Numbered from the stretch's first letter, positions 1-11,972 are shown. The stretch is 64,000 nucleotides of DNA from Schistocephalus solidus (GCA_017591395.1 WEDG01004067.1:1-64000); one strand, 5' to 3'. Translations and numbers: made by a program. The notes: generated from the sequence alone by a model not told the origin.

Positions 1-700
1 TTGTGTACTTCGTTCAGTTACGTATTGCTCAGCAAATTTAAATTCGGAGAAAGTGGAACCGGTATGTTTCACACCAGCCGATGCTTGTGCTTTTTAAAAT
101 AATCATCAATAGTTTTAGGGATTTAGAAGTTAGAATGAAGCACTGAGCTCCCACGAAATGATGGAAAAGTTCGGGGAGCCCCCACTTTCCAAGAAACACT
201 TATAGAGAACAACCTGTTTTGCGAGGAGATTTGAAGGGACCATGGAACTGTTTGGACCGCATTACAGCTGCAAAGTTGCGAAATTTGCAGAAAGATTGAT
301 CTCCCGCTCGCAAAACGGGTTATCCAGCTTGTTGAGGGACGATGAAGTCAATATAAAGAAGCGTTCAGGCTACTTTTTCCATGAGAATGGACGATGAAAA
401 GTGTGGGATGGACATTTCAATAGTCAGGTGGACTTCCAATGATAGTTAACGGTCGACGAGACAAAAGCTGCTTAAAAATTTTTCATGCCAATTATGACGA
501 ATTATTTAACGATGCTTCGACTGAGGAATGGAGTTACGGATACATGTTCATTTCCTGGGGAAACAATGCACGGAAATTTAATTTTGGCAGACATGTTCCT
601 AAATTCGCGGTGATCCTTCCTCAGAGTCATGGAGAAAGTTGTTTGAGAAGGAAAGAAGATGCAAAGGTATGAATCAGCGTTAAGCTAAATTTGCAGTTTT
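1..700. other. No recognisable gene
   Basis: I see no convincing coding region, RNA gene or repeat here. One 77-codon open frame at 439-672 on the plus strand resembles nothing I know and is short enough to occur by chance in this composition. The stretch may be the far 3' side of the LINE remnant that follows, but I could not align it to the better copies. Confidence 0.4.
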
Positions 701-1760
701 TCGCTTAGACAGGTTTTGATAAACTATATCTATTGGTGGAGTTATTCCAAGGAAAGCAATATGTGGGAAAGCTGTAACAGAGAGCGTTAGAAGGGAGGAT
801 ATAGAGGAGGTATAATGGTAGATTATATGGATGAATAGCGGGAATAGCTGAACTATTATTAAAAGGTGGAAAAGCAGAAACCAGCTTCCGGTTTACGAAA
901 CCATAGCAATTTTAGGTTAAAATAGTTTGCACCTATTCGAGTTGGAGGTAGTTGAATTTGTCAGAGGTGAAAGAGTTTCCGAACAATATGACTTTGGAAA
1001 TTTTCTCAATTTTAGAACGACGCCATTTAGTAAAGGTGTCGCAGTAAGCAGAAATATTCAATAATGGGAGGTACAAATATTCGATAAAGCTTGCTTTGAA
1101 TTTCTGGGAAGGAAAAAGAAATTATAAAGATATACAAAGCAACAAAGCTTAGAGATAAGCGATCTAAAATTATTTTTTGAGGCTAAAACCTAAGTCCTGA
1201 TGGGACATTCGGTCAGTGATGCTTCGAAAATCATAGTTTGATAGACCTTCAAGCCCATAACACATTTAGGACACTTAGAAGGGTAGAATTCTATTTGCCA
1301 CTTTGAACTCAGCGGAAAGCAGCATGCAAGTCTGCATGGGTTTTCGTCTAAGCACTTTCGTTGGGATGTAGATTTAGAAAGAATATACTCATTTTAAGAG
1401 CTTCAGCGTAAATCAAAGATCAAAAGTGCTTAAATGATGACGAAATATCATTTGTGTAAAGCAAAATAAAAGAGGATCTGGTGCAGTGCTTGTGAAGGAC
1501 ATTGCTTGCAAAATGGGTCTCATCTGCAAATGAGGACCCCACTAAGACCTTGTGATTCCGATTACATAGATGGACGTACTGGAAATCAATAAGGGACTTC
1601 GAAGCCTTGAATTTTTAGAAATTTAACTATAGTCTCCTAAGACACTTTCACAAAGGCCTTACTAAGATCAAAAATAAAAACGATCATTGAAAGATGCTCA
1701 TTACGAAGAAGTTAGTATATTTATAAAAAGACGTGTGACATGATTTGCAAGAGCGATCGG
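700..1760 (-). mobile_element. Decayed CR1-like LINE remnant (III type)
   Basis: Read on the minus strand, pieces of a non-LTR reverse transcriptase survive in several frames. Around 1640-1670 there is an 'FDLSKAF' box (RT region A), around 1450-1510 a degraded 'GPLLF' box, and around 900-1150 the C-terminal part of ORF2 with 'WRRSKIEK'. These match in order the better copy at 16.2-17.3 kb in this window. The catalytic YADD box is not legible and stop codons are dense. It is an old, inactive insertion; limits are approximate. Confidence 0.55.
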
Positions 1761-1989
1761 GTAAGCCATGTTGGGAAGAGCTAACAAGTTGATTGACAGT
1801 TTATTGAGAGTGGAGACTTTCGCCCTTGAACTCCATATTCACATTTGAAAATGGCAATAGAATAAACGTTTACAACATTAAATCTGACAAATGTTAATGT
1901 AAAGTTATCAATATATGTGGGCCAGGCGCGAAAGTTGCCGCCACTGACTGGATCTTCATTATATGCACAATAGTTTCTCAGCAAATGAA

Positions 1990-3250
1990 AACATAATTTG
2001 CCTTTAAATGTGTCAACAGTTTCTCAAAAAGACCAACCTTGTCAGAGAGTCCGTTCCATGCTCGGACGACCCTGTGTGAAAAAGGCGTTCCGACGGACGT
2101 CGGTAGGACCAACTTCCCCTGCCGATGTTCGGTCCCAGCCAATTCGAAAAGTCAGCAAATTCTGGGGCACAGTGCGGCCTCTGACAATCCCATAGGTTTG
2201 GATGAGGTTATCGCGTAGCCCTCGCCTGTATTCGTTACAGCTGTAAATAATCCGTTTAAAACTGCGGATGCCAGGCCTTGACGGCATACTTCAACTGAGA
2301 CTGAACTAATGCTCTGTAGGTTTTTCGGAATATTTCCTTATCAATCTGCACAAATTCACGTCTGAGCGCAAATAAGTCCTGATGTCGCGCATTAGGTGTC
2401 TTTAAACACAGTGAAGGTAGTTTGAGTGAATAGTTTATTAGAACACCGATGTTCTTCTGTTTCTCGACAATTAAAATGTGCTGCCCATGGGGAATGTATT
2501 GGTAGGAATCATTCCCCTCACTGGTCCTTCTGGTACGGGTATTAGGACCACACACTTCCTATCGTTAAAATTTAAGAGCTAACGAGCCACCAGCTGTTAA
2601 AACGTTGGGACGCTCTCGAAGTGCGTGCCTATGAGGCATCAGCTCTGATGACCCTCCACAATTCAACATGGTCTGCAAACATGACGGTGTTGCAACCCAG
2701 GTCATCGAAACAGTCGTCGATGTACACTTAGAACAGTAAAAAGGCCCTAAGATGGAGCCTTGAGGGGCACCACTGAACCGGAGTATGTGTTGACTTCAAG
2801 GTATCGATGTGCTACAGCCTGAACTCTTCCTGTAAAAATCTGTGATCCTTTGTCAGCAGCATTACTCTTATACCAAAATGCAGATAATTTATAGATTAGA
2901 CGTTTGTGTGGGACAATGTCAAACGCCTTCTTGAAATCAGTGTTGATGATTTCAACGCCGCCATCTTCGTCCAATGCGTGAGTTCATCGCTCTTTCGATT
3001 GCAATTAGCTAGAAAGAAAAGAGCGATTCTGTCTGAAGCCATGCTGGAGCTCTTAGAGTAATCGGTTTTCCTCCAGGAACTTCATGGTCGGCTTCTTATT
3101 TATTGATTCCATTACTTTAAAGCAAACGGAGGGAAGGCTGACAGGCCGATAATTGTTCACATTAGATCGAGCCCCCACGCTCATATATGTGGTATAGTAT
3201 TTGCTGCCATCCATTCAGATGGCAGTTTTACTTATTCAAATGACAAATTA
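1990..3250 (-). pseudogene. ORF2 reverse transcriptase, broken
   Basis: Minus-strand fragments of the RT and C-terminal domain of ORF2. Near 3040 the peptide 'LQHGFRQNRSF' is the conserved HGFR box. Near 2880-2960 'DFKKAFDIVPHKRLIYKL' is RT region A with the first catalytic aspartate. Further left come 'KNIGVL', 'IDKEIF' and 'YAVKAWHP', the C-terminal signature shared by all family copies. At least three frames are needed to read it, and no intact YADD/FADD box was seen. RT would copy LINE RNA into DNA at the nicked target; this copy is dead. Confidence 0.7.
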
Positions 3251-3987
3251 AATATATGCGCTAGTGGTTTGGAGAGTGCGCCAGCCAGTTCTTCCAAGAA
3301 TTTTTGCCGGTTAATCGTCCCTGACCAGATAAATAGCTTCTTTTCAGATTTCACAGTTCCCTCGTTCCACGATATGTGCTGGGAAGAGTATGAATTTAAG
3401 CACTGGACCGGCGTCTATAAAAGCACTGTTGACGTGGTCAAGCTGAAGTTCCGGTTCTCTAGTGAATACCGAGGCAAAGAACCGACCCAAGGGCTCGGAT
3501 TTCTCACCATTTTCAACGATTTCAACACCATTCCCATCCATAAGTACTGCAACTTGGTCCTTGTTTTTTAATCGAATATTGATGTTATGGAATCAAATTT
3601 TTGAGGCTTATTTTTCCACCTGCTGGATAATTCTTGATTCATAGTTCTTCCTTGCCTGATGGATCATTTTTGTCAGCATTTTCGTTGTTGACGAAATTCT
3701 TCGAGATTTCGACTGACCCCTGTTTTCCTGAATACCTTTCATTTTTATTTTTCTTCTTTAACTGCCTGTTAAGTACTCTTGTTAACCAATCAGATTGACA
3801 TGTCTTTTTGTACCTTCACTGGAAAATAGCGCTTAATCAGATCGAGTGAAAGCGTTTTGAATGATCGCCAGTCATCCTCCGGATTCCCTTTGAGCAAACA
3901 TTCCCATTACACGGACGTCAGTTCTTTCTTCATCACGTTAAAATCGGACTTCCATATATTGCGCTTACCATGCATTCTCTTCTGGCG

Positions 3988-4640
3988 CTAAGAAAGAAGA
4001 AAGTAATCCCACAGCAGCGTACAAGGATCACTCTTACCGAGGGGTGCCAGAGAATACTCTTCATCAATGTTAAGGAAGTCCTTCGTAAATACTAGGTCCA
4101 GGCAATTGGCTCTCTGGTTCTCTCTAAATCTCGTTAGTATGTTTACCTTCTGTTGCAGAGGTTGATCGAAAGTGATATCCATTAGCTTGCTACCAAAGGA
4201 AGTTGGCACACCGTCAACTGTCAGATTTACCCAGTCTACTGTACGCGCATTGAAATCTTCAGCAATTAGCACCTCCTGGTGACTTGCTAATTCCTTGACC
4301 AAATGAAGGAGGGACTCATAAGCTGCATTTGGACTGTTTTGTGTTCTGTAGATCGTCAAAAATTGTAGGTTTCGTGAACAATTCTTGTTTATCTTTATCC
4401 AAAGAAATTCAAGTTCAAGGGAGAGGGCTTTAGATCATTCAACTGCTGAGATTTCATGTCCTAACGTATCCGATCACTCAACCTCCCTGTCTTTTTTCTC
4501 GGTCTCTTCGAAAAAGCTGGTATCCATCTATTGAAACCTCATTATCAGCTGATTTCGGTTTTGAGCCACGTTTACGTAATGGCCACGACATCGAGGGTTG
4601 GGTCTGAGACTAGTGCCTTGAGTTCGTCTATTTTCGAAAG
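3988..4640 (-). pseudogene. ORF2 endonuclease domain, broken
   Basis: An AP-endonuclease-like domain that in intact LINEs nicks target DNA. The left part (3988-4359) shows 'EDFNARTVDW', corresponding to the GDFN catalytic box with its glycine replaced, and 'LAPLGKSDP', where the invariant SDH of the family has become SDP. The N-terminal part is in another frame at about 4530-4640, with 'VAIT' followed by a stop where TETW is expected. Loss of both the GDFN glycine and the SDH histidine means it would be inactive even if translated. Confidence 0.75.
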
Positions 4641-4824
4641 TATAATCTCGAGCATTTGTATGCAAACATCTCAATTGAGATTTGGTAACTCACTATTAAA
4701 GATTTCTGCTCATTTCGTGGGATGGAATGCTTGAATCTGACAGTGCTTCCCGAGACGAACTGTTGTCCATCCCGGCCTAGGCGGAGGTCTAATGAGTGGT
4801 CATCAACCGAGTTCTGGAGCGCCT

Positions 4825-5250
4825 TTATTTTGTTATCCGAGCTCTGCACAGTTGGGTTTTTTGTATGTAGCGTCCTCCATCTCGGTGAGGACCCGCCTTG
4901 ATGATGTATGGGGTCTGCCAAAAGAACGACCACTTCATCACTTTTATTTCCCTATCGTTTTTGGAGCCATTTCCTCCCTGTTCGGTTCTCAGCGTCCTCA
5001 TTTTGTGCCTTTCCATCGGTTTGTAATCCGGCTGAAAAATACATCCCTGTGCAAGTTACGGGGATCCATTCTACGTTCTAGGTGGTGTGAAGCCTGATTG
5101 ATTTTCAAGAATGATTTAACGAAGCCACAGTTATGATAGTTCATGTGAAAGACCCGCTTTCCCTTAACGGAATGCTTTGTGCACGGTAACGCATTCGCCA
5201 TCTTGAAGAATCGAAATTTTAGTATGCTCGGGAAAGACTTTGGTCATATT
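4825..5250 (-). pseudogene. ORF1 C-terminal fragment
   Basis: Minus-strand remnant of the RNA-binding ORF1 protein. The signature 'MERHKMRTLRTEQ', preceded in another frame by 'DVFFS', matches the conserved ORF1 tail seen in copies D, E and IV (FFQPDY...RMKMRTL...EL). It lies just upstream of the endonuclease, as expected for ORF1 before ORF2. Frameshifted; inferred function is binding of LINE RNA. Confidence 0.55.
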
Positions 5251-5412
5251 CTACCCTTTTTTTGCAGTCAGAGAAGTGGCTCTGGAGTTCCTTTAATAAC
5301 GAGATTGCATCTTCGTTCGAAATGTCTGTTTGGTGACTTGATGCTCGGATTTTTTGATAGAGCATCAGTATCAGGAAGATTTTTACATTGGTTTACGATG
5401 ATTTTTTGTGTT

Positions 5413-6165
5413 CTATTATTTTTATTTATTTATTGACAGTTTACAGGCAAGGTCAAAAAATATACAGTACAGGGTCAAGCTGACAGTGAAAAAAACTCCT
5501 GATCGTTGTTTCAAGTGTTTTCAGGAGAAAAAACTGCAGCTTATTGAGGGATTAAATTTCAGGACAGGGAAGCGTGGGCACAGCTGCGCGGTGAAGGACT
5601 TCTCAATTCAGTGTTATGGATCCGTTATTCTACACCAGCAGTATGTTCGCGAACGGCTGTTGGCTGTCGACCTCAGTATGAAGTCCGGCACAGGAATTTG
5701 AGTCCGTGAACGCCATTAGAATGGAAGAGAGCTTCCACAGAGTCAGCACCCAAAATTTTTGTAAGGTTTCCTGAATGTAGAAAAATAGTGACAGCTCTCG
5801 CAAACAAGGGATAGCTTTGCTGAATTTTCCTACTGCTTGGTAGCTTATTTAGATTGATAAAGCGTTTGCTGAAAAAACTGTAAGTATCTAACGGTGCGTG
5901 CCAAAGGAAGAAATAAAAATACATCTCGATGAATGGTGCGCCGAGAGTGGTCAAGCTGCCTCAGAGATGTAAGGGGGTTAAAGGTTCAACTGTTTAAAAG
6001 TTTAAACAGTAAAAATAGTCCCTTCTGTAATCTGCGAAGCCACAACGGGGCAAGGCTTGTAAGCTCATAGCGTTATTGGTAGTATAGGTTTTGGTGTTCT
6101 AAATAGAAAGAAATGCTGGACTGATTCTATCTTCTTTCGTTCACTAGCGTGCAGAAGGCTATTCC
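5413..6165 (-). mobile_element. 3' end of a second LINE copy (IV type), 5' truncated
   Basis: This stretch aligns over most of its length with 13054-13800, the 3' end of LINE IV. Both begin with an ATTTATTTATT run (a minus-strand AATA-repeat tail), then a shared 'gtttacaggcaaggtcaaa' segment, then the C-terminal end of ORF2 ('QQSYPLFARAV' here, 'KQSYPLFTRAV' in IV). The copy stops abruptly at about 6165, where the tail of the next LINE begins. It is therefore a typical 5'-truncated insertion of roughly 750 bp. Confidence 0.75.
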
Positions 6166-8845
6166 GTTCAATTCAATTCAATTTATTAAGGGAAATAAGC
6201 ATGGGCCTTTGAGTACCCTATTTGTAACGTAAATTTAAGTGCGGTATACAGAGAAACCATGTGGGTTGCAAAGGTACAAATGCGGTCATAAAATATGACA
6301 AGTTGTGCACGACTCTCGAGGGTTAAGATAAATTCCTCATCGCTCAGGCTCGTTGCGGAACATAAAACTGTCAAGGTTCCTTTTAAAGCTTTTCAGCAAT
6401 GGTGACATCACAACGTCTTCAGGGAGGGCATTCCATGGTTTAACCACTCTGACAGAGAAGGAGAACTTGCGCACATCCAGTCTCGCCTACTGGACATGCA
6501 GTTTCAATGGGTGACCTCGGAGATGGGTCGTGGCGGCAAATTCAAAGAAGTCCGAGAATTCCAGGCAACAATCCAATCCCTTCACAATGCGGAATGTCTG
6601 CAGGAGATCACCACGCATTTGCCTATAACTCAAAGGGAACAGATTAAGATTCATTAGGCGGGTTGAATATGGCAAAAAGCTTTGACTTCTAACCATTTTG
6701 GTGGCTTTCCTCTGTACTCTTTCGAGACAGTTCTGATCTTGAACTGTCCAGGGTTTCCAAGCTTGCATAGCATATTCCAAATGCGGCCTAATGAATGTTC
6801 CAAAAGTCTTAGCGAAGAGATCTTCGTCGAAATCCAAAAAGGCTCGTCTGATGGCATGCAACACCGCAATTGCGCTCTTTGCCACTTTTGAGCAGTGAGA
6901 CAATGGTTTTAAGGTGGTGGTTGTCAGCACACCAAGGTCCTTTTGGGTTTCCACGTCTTTTAAGGCGTCACCGTTGAGAAAGTAGCTTTTAATTTCGGCA
7001 GATCCAGATGGGTTGCCTAAGCGAAGTATTGTACACTTATCAACGTTGAACCGCAAAAGCCAATGATTCGACCACTCCTCCAACCGAGTTAGGTTGATCT
7101 GCAGTTTATCTTCGTCGGCAGGGTTCTGGATTACATTCCAGATTTTAATGTCATCGGCAAACATTGCTGATTCACAGTCGAGATTCCTGACACAATCGTT
7201 CACGTATATTTAAAACAGTATTGGCCCTAGTACTGAACCCTGAGGAACCCCACTCTCGACCGCAGCAGAACTTGACCTCTCTTGGCCGATGCACAAAACC
7301 TGGCGCCGACCCACGAGGAAGTTTTCGATCCACTTGAGGAGGTTACCTCTGATTCCAATTCTTTCTAGCTTGTACAGCAGTCTCTCGTGCGGCACAGCAT
7401 CGAAGGCCTTTTGAAAGTCAATAAAGGCAATGTGAACCGCGTGTCTATCTTCAAGTGCTTGGATCCACCTCTGGAGCGAATACAGCAAATTCGTTGTGCA
7501 TGATCTTCCTTTTCTGAACCCGTGTTGACAGCTTGATAACAAATTATGAGTCTCTAGGAATTTCACCAATTCGCTCTTGATGCTCCTTTCCATAATCTTG
7601 CCAAGGATGCATGTCAAGCTTATGGGCCTGTAGTTTGTCACTGACGCCCGGCTACCGCTTTTTGTACAAAGGGAGTTATATGTGCCAGCTTCAATCGAAA
7701 GGAAGTGTTCGGAGTCAAATGACTTTTTGAAAGAGCACTGACAGAGGTGCGGAAAGTTCATTGGCGAGTTCTTTCAGAAGCTTGGGTGGAAGCTCGTCTG
7801 GTCCTGGAGATTTCGACTCTTTTAGTTCTTTTAATTCCTTTTGGATCAGAAATTCTGAGAATAGTATGTGGCTAATGCTTTCAGTCGGCGGGTTATCCAC
7901 TGAGGGACGAAGGAACCTTGCCTCATTTGTGAAGACTGAGCGGTAGAACTGTGAAAAATACTCGGCTTTTTCCCTTTTTTCAGAAATTTCGACGCCCACG
8001 GCAGTCTTAATCAGCGGTATTTGGTTTTTATTCCTTGTACATCTACGGAGGTAACTGTAGACTAACTTTGGATTCTGCGTTGCCTTTTGCAGCAAAGTCT
8101 TCGCAAATATTCTTCGCGTTTTAAGAATAAGGCTTCTCATTTTGTTTCTCTGTGCTTTATACTTATTAAAATAGGCGACTTGATTAGACTCGCAATATTT
8201 TCTCCACAACTTGTGCTTCCTGTTTAGCCACCCAGGACGCTTGCTGTGATGGACACTCGTTAGTGGGCAGTGGTTGTCCATAAGTTGCAGAAGAACATTT
8301 CGGAAGGACTCCCAATCTTCGTTCACGGTGCTCGAAAACATTGAGGTCCAGTTGATGTCTTTTAAATCTGCTCGCATCTGATGAAAGTTTCCTCGCCAAA
8401 CGTTTTGCCATTTTTCCTCTATAGCAGGCGCAACGGAGAATAAGGAGTAGTCCCACATAAGCACCACATGATCACTACGACCGAGCGGAGGCATTGAATT
8501 AATCTCGTCAATGCTCCCTCATGTTTTCGTGAAAACCAGGTCAAGACAGTTAGCATTTTGTCCTTCACGTGTTCTGGTGGGGAAAGGGACATGTAGTGTG
8601 AGGAGTGCCTTCAAGGTCTTTTGCAGAAAAACATAATCAAAAGTCAATTTCGGCTATGATGATTGAACAGTGCTCCAGTTAATTCCTGGTGCGTTGAAGT
8701 CACCCATAATCATGACATTAGGTGGACTGGAGAAATTTTCTAATTGTTCCAACAAGTGGGTGTCCACGACTCGGTCTATCCTAGGTGGCCGATAGACAAT
8801 GAGGACATCTAGACATTGAGAGTCAAGAGCCTTGATGAATAACGG
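6166..8845 (-). mobile_element. CR1-like LINE copy A, 5' truncated
   Basis: A fairly young minus-strand LINE. The 3' end is a short (TTGAA)n tail read on the minus strand at 6166-6190. The element then carries the ORF2 C-terminus, RT, linker and most of the endonuclease, and ends abruptly inside the endonuclease at about 8845. There the sequence switches to a second partial copy of the same endonuclease region (compare 8445-8580 with 8865-9000). I found no clear target-site duplication. The sharp 5' truncation is what incomplete target-primed reverse transcription normally leaves. Confidence 0.85.
6340..8845 (-). pseudogene. LINE A ORF2: endonuclease-reverse transcriptase
   Basis: Three long minus-strand segments make one ORF2. 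Positions 8884-8654 carry 'YRPPR' and 'GDFNAPGINW' (endonuclease); 8494-7715 carry 'PPLGRSDHV' (catalytic SDH) and 'KSPGPDELPPKLLKEL'; 7761-7210 carry 'NYRPISLT', 'HGFRKGRSC', 'IDFQKAFDAVPHERLLYKL' and 'SGVPQGSVLGPILF'; 7203-6487 carry the catalytic 'FADDI' box and the C-terminal 'HLEYAMQAW'. An in-frame stop sits just after PILF near 7210, and a frameshift lies near 7715-7761. The frame continues past 6487 to about 6340 by another shift. Catalytic residues are otherwise intact, so decay is recent compared with neighbouring copies. Confidence 0.85.
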
Positions 8846-9350
8846 AGAATAAATAGAAGTCCCACATAAGCACCATATGATCACTTCGACCGAGCGGACG
8901 CATTTGAAATAATCTTGTCAATACTGCCTGATGTTTTCGTGAAATTCAGGTCGAGACAGTTAGCACTCTGTGCCTTCGCGTGTTCTGGTATGCTTGAGGA
9001 AATTATATTTGCATACGTAATTTCCTTTGTTGGAATTCTCGTTGTTATGGGTGTTCCTTTGCTGGATGAACAATGAATCGTCTCTTTTAGATCGGCCATA
9101 TCTCGTTGCATGTAACCTATCTCTTTCTGTAGGAGACTTAAACCACCATACACTTTTTGTCCTCGTAGGTGACATTCATCAGTGTTTTCAAGCTTTTTGC
9201 CCCTTTGGCCGGAGGAGATGTAGGAACAAAATATCTCTCTTTGTCATCCTTCTCTGTTTGTTTACAGTTTTGTTTATCAGATTTCCTGTGAGAATGTGGC
9301 GCAGTGGTTAGGTGCGTCACCAAAGGTTTCTGTGGCGATTGATTGACCAA
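8846..9350 (-). mobile_element. LINE copy B': internally deleted, ORF1 start joined to endonuclease end
   Basis: Minus-strand fragment reading from the right: a tRNA-like head (9295-9320, plus strand), the start of ORF1 ('TSPPAKGAKSL', 'YEDKKCMV', then 'SLLQKEIGYMQRDMADLKE' in a second frame), and directly after about 9000 the end of the endonuclease ('QSANCLDLNFTKT'). The rest of ORF1 and the front of ORF2, roughly 2 kb in an intact copy, are missing. The join sits inside one 90-codon open frame (9153-8881). The left edge abuts LINE A within the same endonuclease region. Confidence 0.65.
9295..9320 (+). repeat. tRNA-like module at head of LINE B' (partial)
   Basis: The plus strand reads 'gtggcgcagtggttaggtgc', close to a tRNA D-arm / internal A box. 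The B-box half is not legible. It lies about 80 bases upstream of the SPPAKG motif of ORF1 and points the opposite way to the LINE, as in copies C, IV and E. It could be coincidence when taken alone; position relative to ORF1 is the main argument. Confidence 0.45.
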
Positions 9351-9831
9351 CGGGCGGAATAGCAGCGAAAGTATTAGGCTCTCGTGTGAAGACGGGCTGA
9401 AAGAATTTAAAAAGAAGGGATGATTTAATCTGGTCGTTGGTCTCCAGTTTTCCTTCGGCAGAGCTTCGGACAGATATTATTTCCTGACTTCTTTTTGTAC
9501 TCCGTATATAGCCATATAGCATTTTGGGGGCTCTAACGATTGTTGCAGTATGTTCAGTTCAAACGTCCTTCGTAGATTAGTAGCCCCACTTTTACAAACA
9601 CTGCATTGCTGCTTATATTCTCGTAAGTGCTCATCGGAGCTGGTTTGTCTGTAACGCCTCCAAAAGCGATTTCTGTTTTTGAGAGTGGCCTGCAAGTTGA
9701 AGTTTATCCAGCTTGGGCCATTTGTGATTGTCTTTTTCCAATAGTTTTCACAATCCTTTTTAATAACGAGCTGAAAGTCGTCCAATCCTTATTGGTTTCA
9801 TCATGTAGTTCTGCTTCCCAGGATTAATTTT

Positions 9832-10440
9832 TTACATTTGTCTTCTCATGAGTGAGTATTTCCCCTTCCAAATGTTTCTTTCCCACTTTTCGGGCAAATT
9901 TGGTCTTGAAAACAGAGAGTACTTGAAGTCCAGCGTAATGTGATCGCTTGACCCTAATGGCGGTCGATCCGGTAGGTCTAGCACATTTTCCTCATCTCGG
10001 GTAAAAATCAGGTCAAGACAGTTGAAATGTTGTCCTTCTCTCTTCCGTGTTCTAGAGATGACGTTCTGACAGAGAAGTTTGTCTGTTGCCCACTGCAGTA
10101 GTTTGTGGTTGAAGTTATCTGGCATTCCCTGTAAAGTCAATGTTTTCCAGTCAATACCAGGAACATTCAAATCCCCAACAATGAGGACATCTTTCTTCTC
10201 GTTAACTTTGTACAGTTCCGTTATGAGAATGAGATCCTGATTGGAAGTCTGATAAGGCGAATGGTACGCAACTGATATCGTCAGTGGTCTGGAATACTTA
10301 GCAGATATAGTAATGCTTAAGAGTTCGAAATCGCGTAATGGAATATGTTCGTCAGCCATTGCGGTCAGCTTGCGATGGACATAAACTATGACTCCTCCTC
10401 CTCCTCCTCCTCCTCCTTGACGTGGTCTATCTCTACTGAA
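9832..10440 (-). pseudogene. LINE C endonuclease domain
   Basis: A long minus-strand open frame (10359-9832) encodes most of the AP-endonuclease-like domain: 'VLIVGDLNVPGIDW' (the GDFN box with F changed to L), 'FNCLDLIFTRDE' and the catalytic 'PPLGSSDHITLDF'. Upstream, 10440-10360, the N-terminal 'RGGG...VIVYVHRK' motif is interrupted only by a trinucleotide expansion that lengthens the glycine run. The domain in an intact copy nicks the chromosomal target. It is followed by linker sequence at 9785-9277 that has no RT after it. Confidence 0.8.
10393..10418 (+). repeat. (CTC)n trinucleotide repeat inside a LINE endonuclease
   Basis: Perfect CTC/TCC units on the plus strand read as GGA/GAG/AGG codons on the other. 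On the minus strand they fall in the conserved RGGG loop of the LINE C endonuclease and extend its glycine run to about seven or eight. Related copies E and A-type have only three glycines here. Confidence 0.85.
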
Positions 10441-10735
10441 GTCCTGATATCCTCTTAGTGATATTTCGGAATCAAAAATGTCTTCAAAAGCCCTGTTTCA
10501 GTGAAAGCGATAATGTCTGGTTTAATTTCATCCACTACGTTTCTATTTCATCTAGTATGTTAAACAAGCTATGTACATTTGCAGAGAGAACTTTTAATGA
10601 TCGATTTGTCGGGGAGCTCCAGCCCTCATTGTTACAGGCTTTGGCCACAGGAAAGACACTTCGATCTGGACTATTTGACTGGCTTTGATTGTCAGCCTTT
10701 TCTCTATTCTTCCAGTTATCTCTCTCAATTCTCTC

Positions 10736-11937
10736 TTAATTCCCTAGTATTTTAGCCGTTCCGTCGGCTCGTAGTCTGGCTGAAAAAACACTTCTTGGTG
10801 CGATCTCCGTAAGTTCATTCTTTCTTCTAACAGAAGCACTGTCTGGGTTTCCTTTTCTTAAATAATTTTTAGAGGTTAAGGGGATGTTTTTATGTCGCGG
10901 CTGGAGTCTGCTTTCCCTAGTCAGAAAGCTTTTTACGGTGAAAATTTCCCCGTTCTTCAGGACGGTACTGGCATATTCAGGAAGTAGATTTAGATCGTGC
11001 CACTCGTTCCTTTGGAATGCATGACATGGATTCTTGGACACCCCGTATTACGAGTATTTAGCCTACGATTTATGGTCAAGCTCCTGATTTCCCCGCCTAC
11101 ACTAGGCTGGAAGTTCACAGAGATGACGTTTCTCATCAATGTTGGCCCTTTAAAATGAGAGAGATTTTCATCCACCATTGGGGTTCTGGGACTAACATTT
11201 TTGTATGACAAACCATCTTTGTCTTTTAAAACTCGTTCCTTGGAAGTGGTTGCATTTCATTTCAGGGATCCCTTGAATATTGAGACATTTATCTCTTTCA
11301 GTTTCGTTTTTATTTTCTACTGGTGTGTGGTGCTTAACTTGATGTAGCACTCTGCGACTGTTTGCTGGCGATGCATATGGAGACCTTACGCCTAGTTCTG
11401 TGCAAAATATCGCTCTTTTATCGGCTGCGACCTTCGTCAGCGCTGATTTTGCTTGACATTTGTTTAGGTTTGGCCCGCTTGGACTGACACGTTGGCTTTA
11501 TCTGTCTTTTGGGATGCCCTGAGACATTTCTTCATTTTCTGGGATCCCTGCCCGTTGCCCTCTTTCCATACTAGAGACTCTTTAACGGCTTCACCAAGCC
11601 CCGTAGTTGCAGTGTCATCTTCCTCATTGAATTTGATGCCTGAGGAAGCTGTGTATGTTTATGTGCATCTGTCGCCCTCATGTTCCATCGTTACGACCTG
11701 CTTCTGTTTGGGTAAAATGCGAGGAAGTTTCTTCAACTTCTCTTTCTCCATCTTCAGCCCCTGCATATCCTTTTCAATCTCTGAATATTTTTGAAGAAGT
11801 TTAAAGCATGTCGCACACGTTTTGTCCTCGTAATTGACATCCGCAAAACTTATTAAACCCTTGGCCCGTTTGGCGGGAGGTGACTTTAAGGAAACATGTC
11901 TGGAAGTGAAGTCATTCACATTATGACTAGATTTCAT
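10736..11937 (-). pseudogene. LINE C ORF1
   Basis: Minus-strand ORF1 in pieces. The head (11937-11659) has 'SPPAKRAKGL', then 'NYEDKTCATCFKLLQ', a Cys-x2-Cys pair leading into a Lys/Glu-rich coiled coil ('EIEKDMQGLKMEKEKL'). The middle is frame-broken. The tail lies at about 11041-10736. The Cys-x2-Cys plus coiled coil layout recurs in copies IV, D and E, so I take it as the family's ORF1 architecture: a small zinc-binding or oligomerisation head followed by a nucleic-acid-binding part. Function is inferred from position before ORF2. Confidence 0.6.
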
Positions 11938-11972
11938 TCCATCATTTAAATTTTAATCAGCGAGTTTGACAT

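Larger units (their letters stand above)
1785..5440 (-). mobile_element. CR1-like LINE copy, old, minus strand
   Basis: A non-LTR retrotransposon whose parts run from right to left in the expected order: end of ORF1 (about 5250-4825), apurinic-like endonuclease (about 4640-3990), linker, reverse transcriptase (about 3250-2300) and C-terminal domain (about 2290-1990). Many frameshifts and stops separate the pieces, so it cannot encode a working protein. The left limit is set from an AATAAA on the minus strand near 1800. The right limit is where a different LINE 3' tail begins. It belongs to the same broad family as copies A, C, D and E. Confidence 0.75.
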
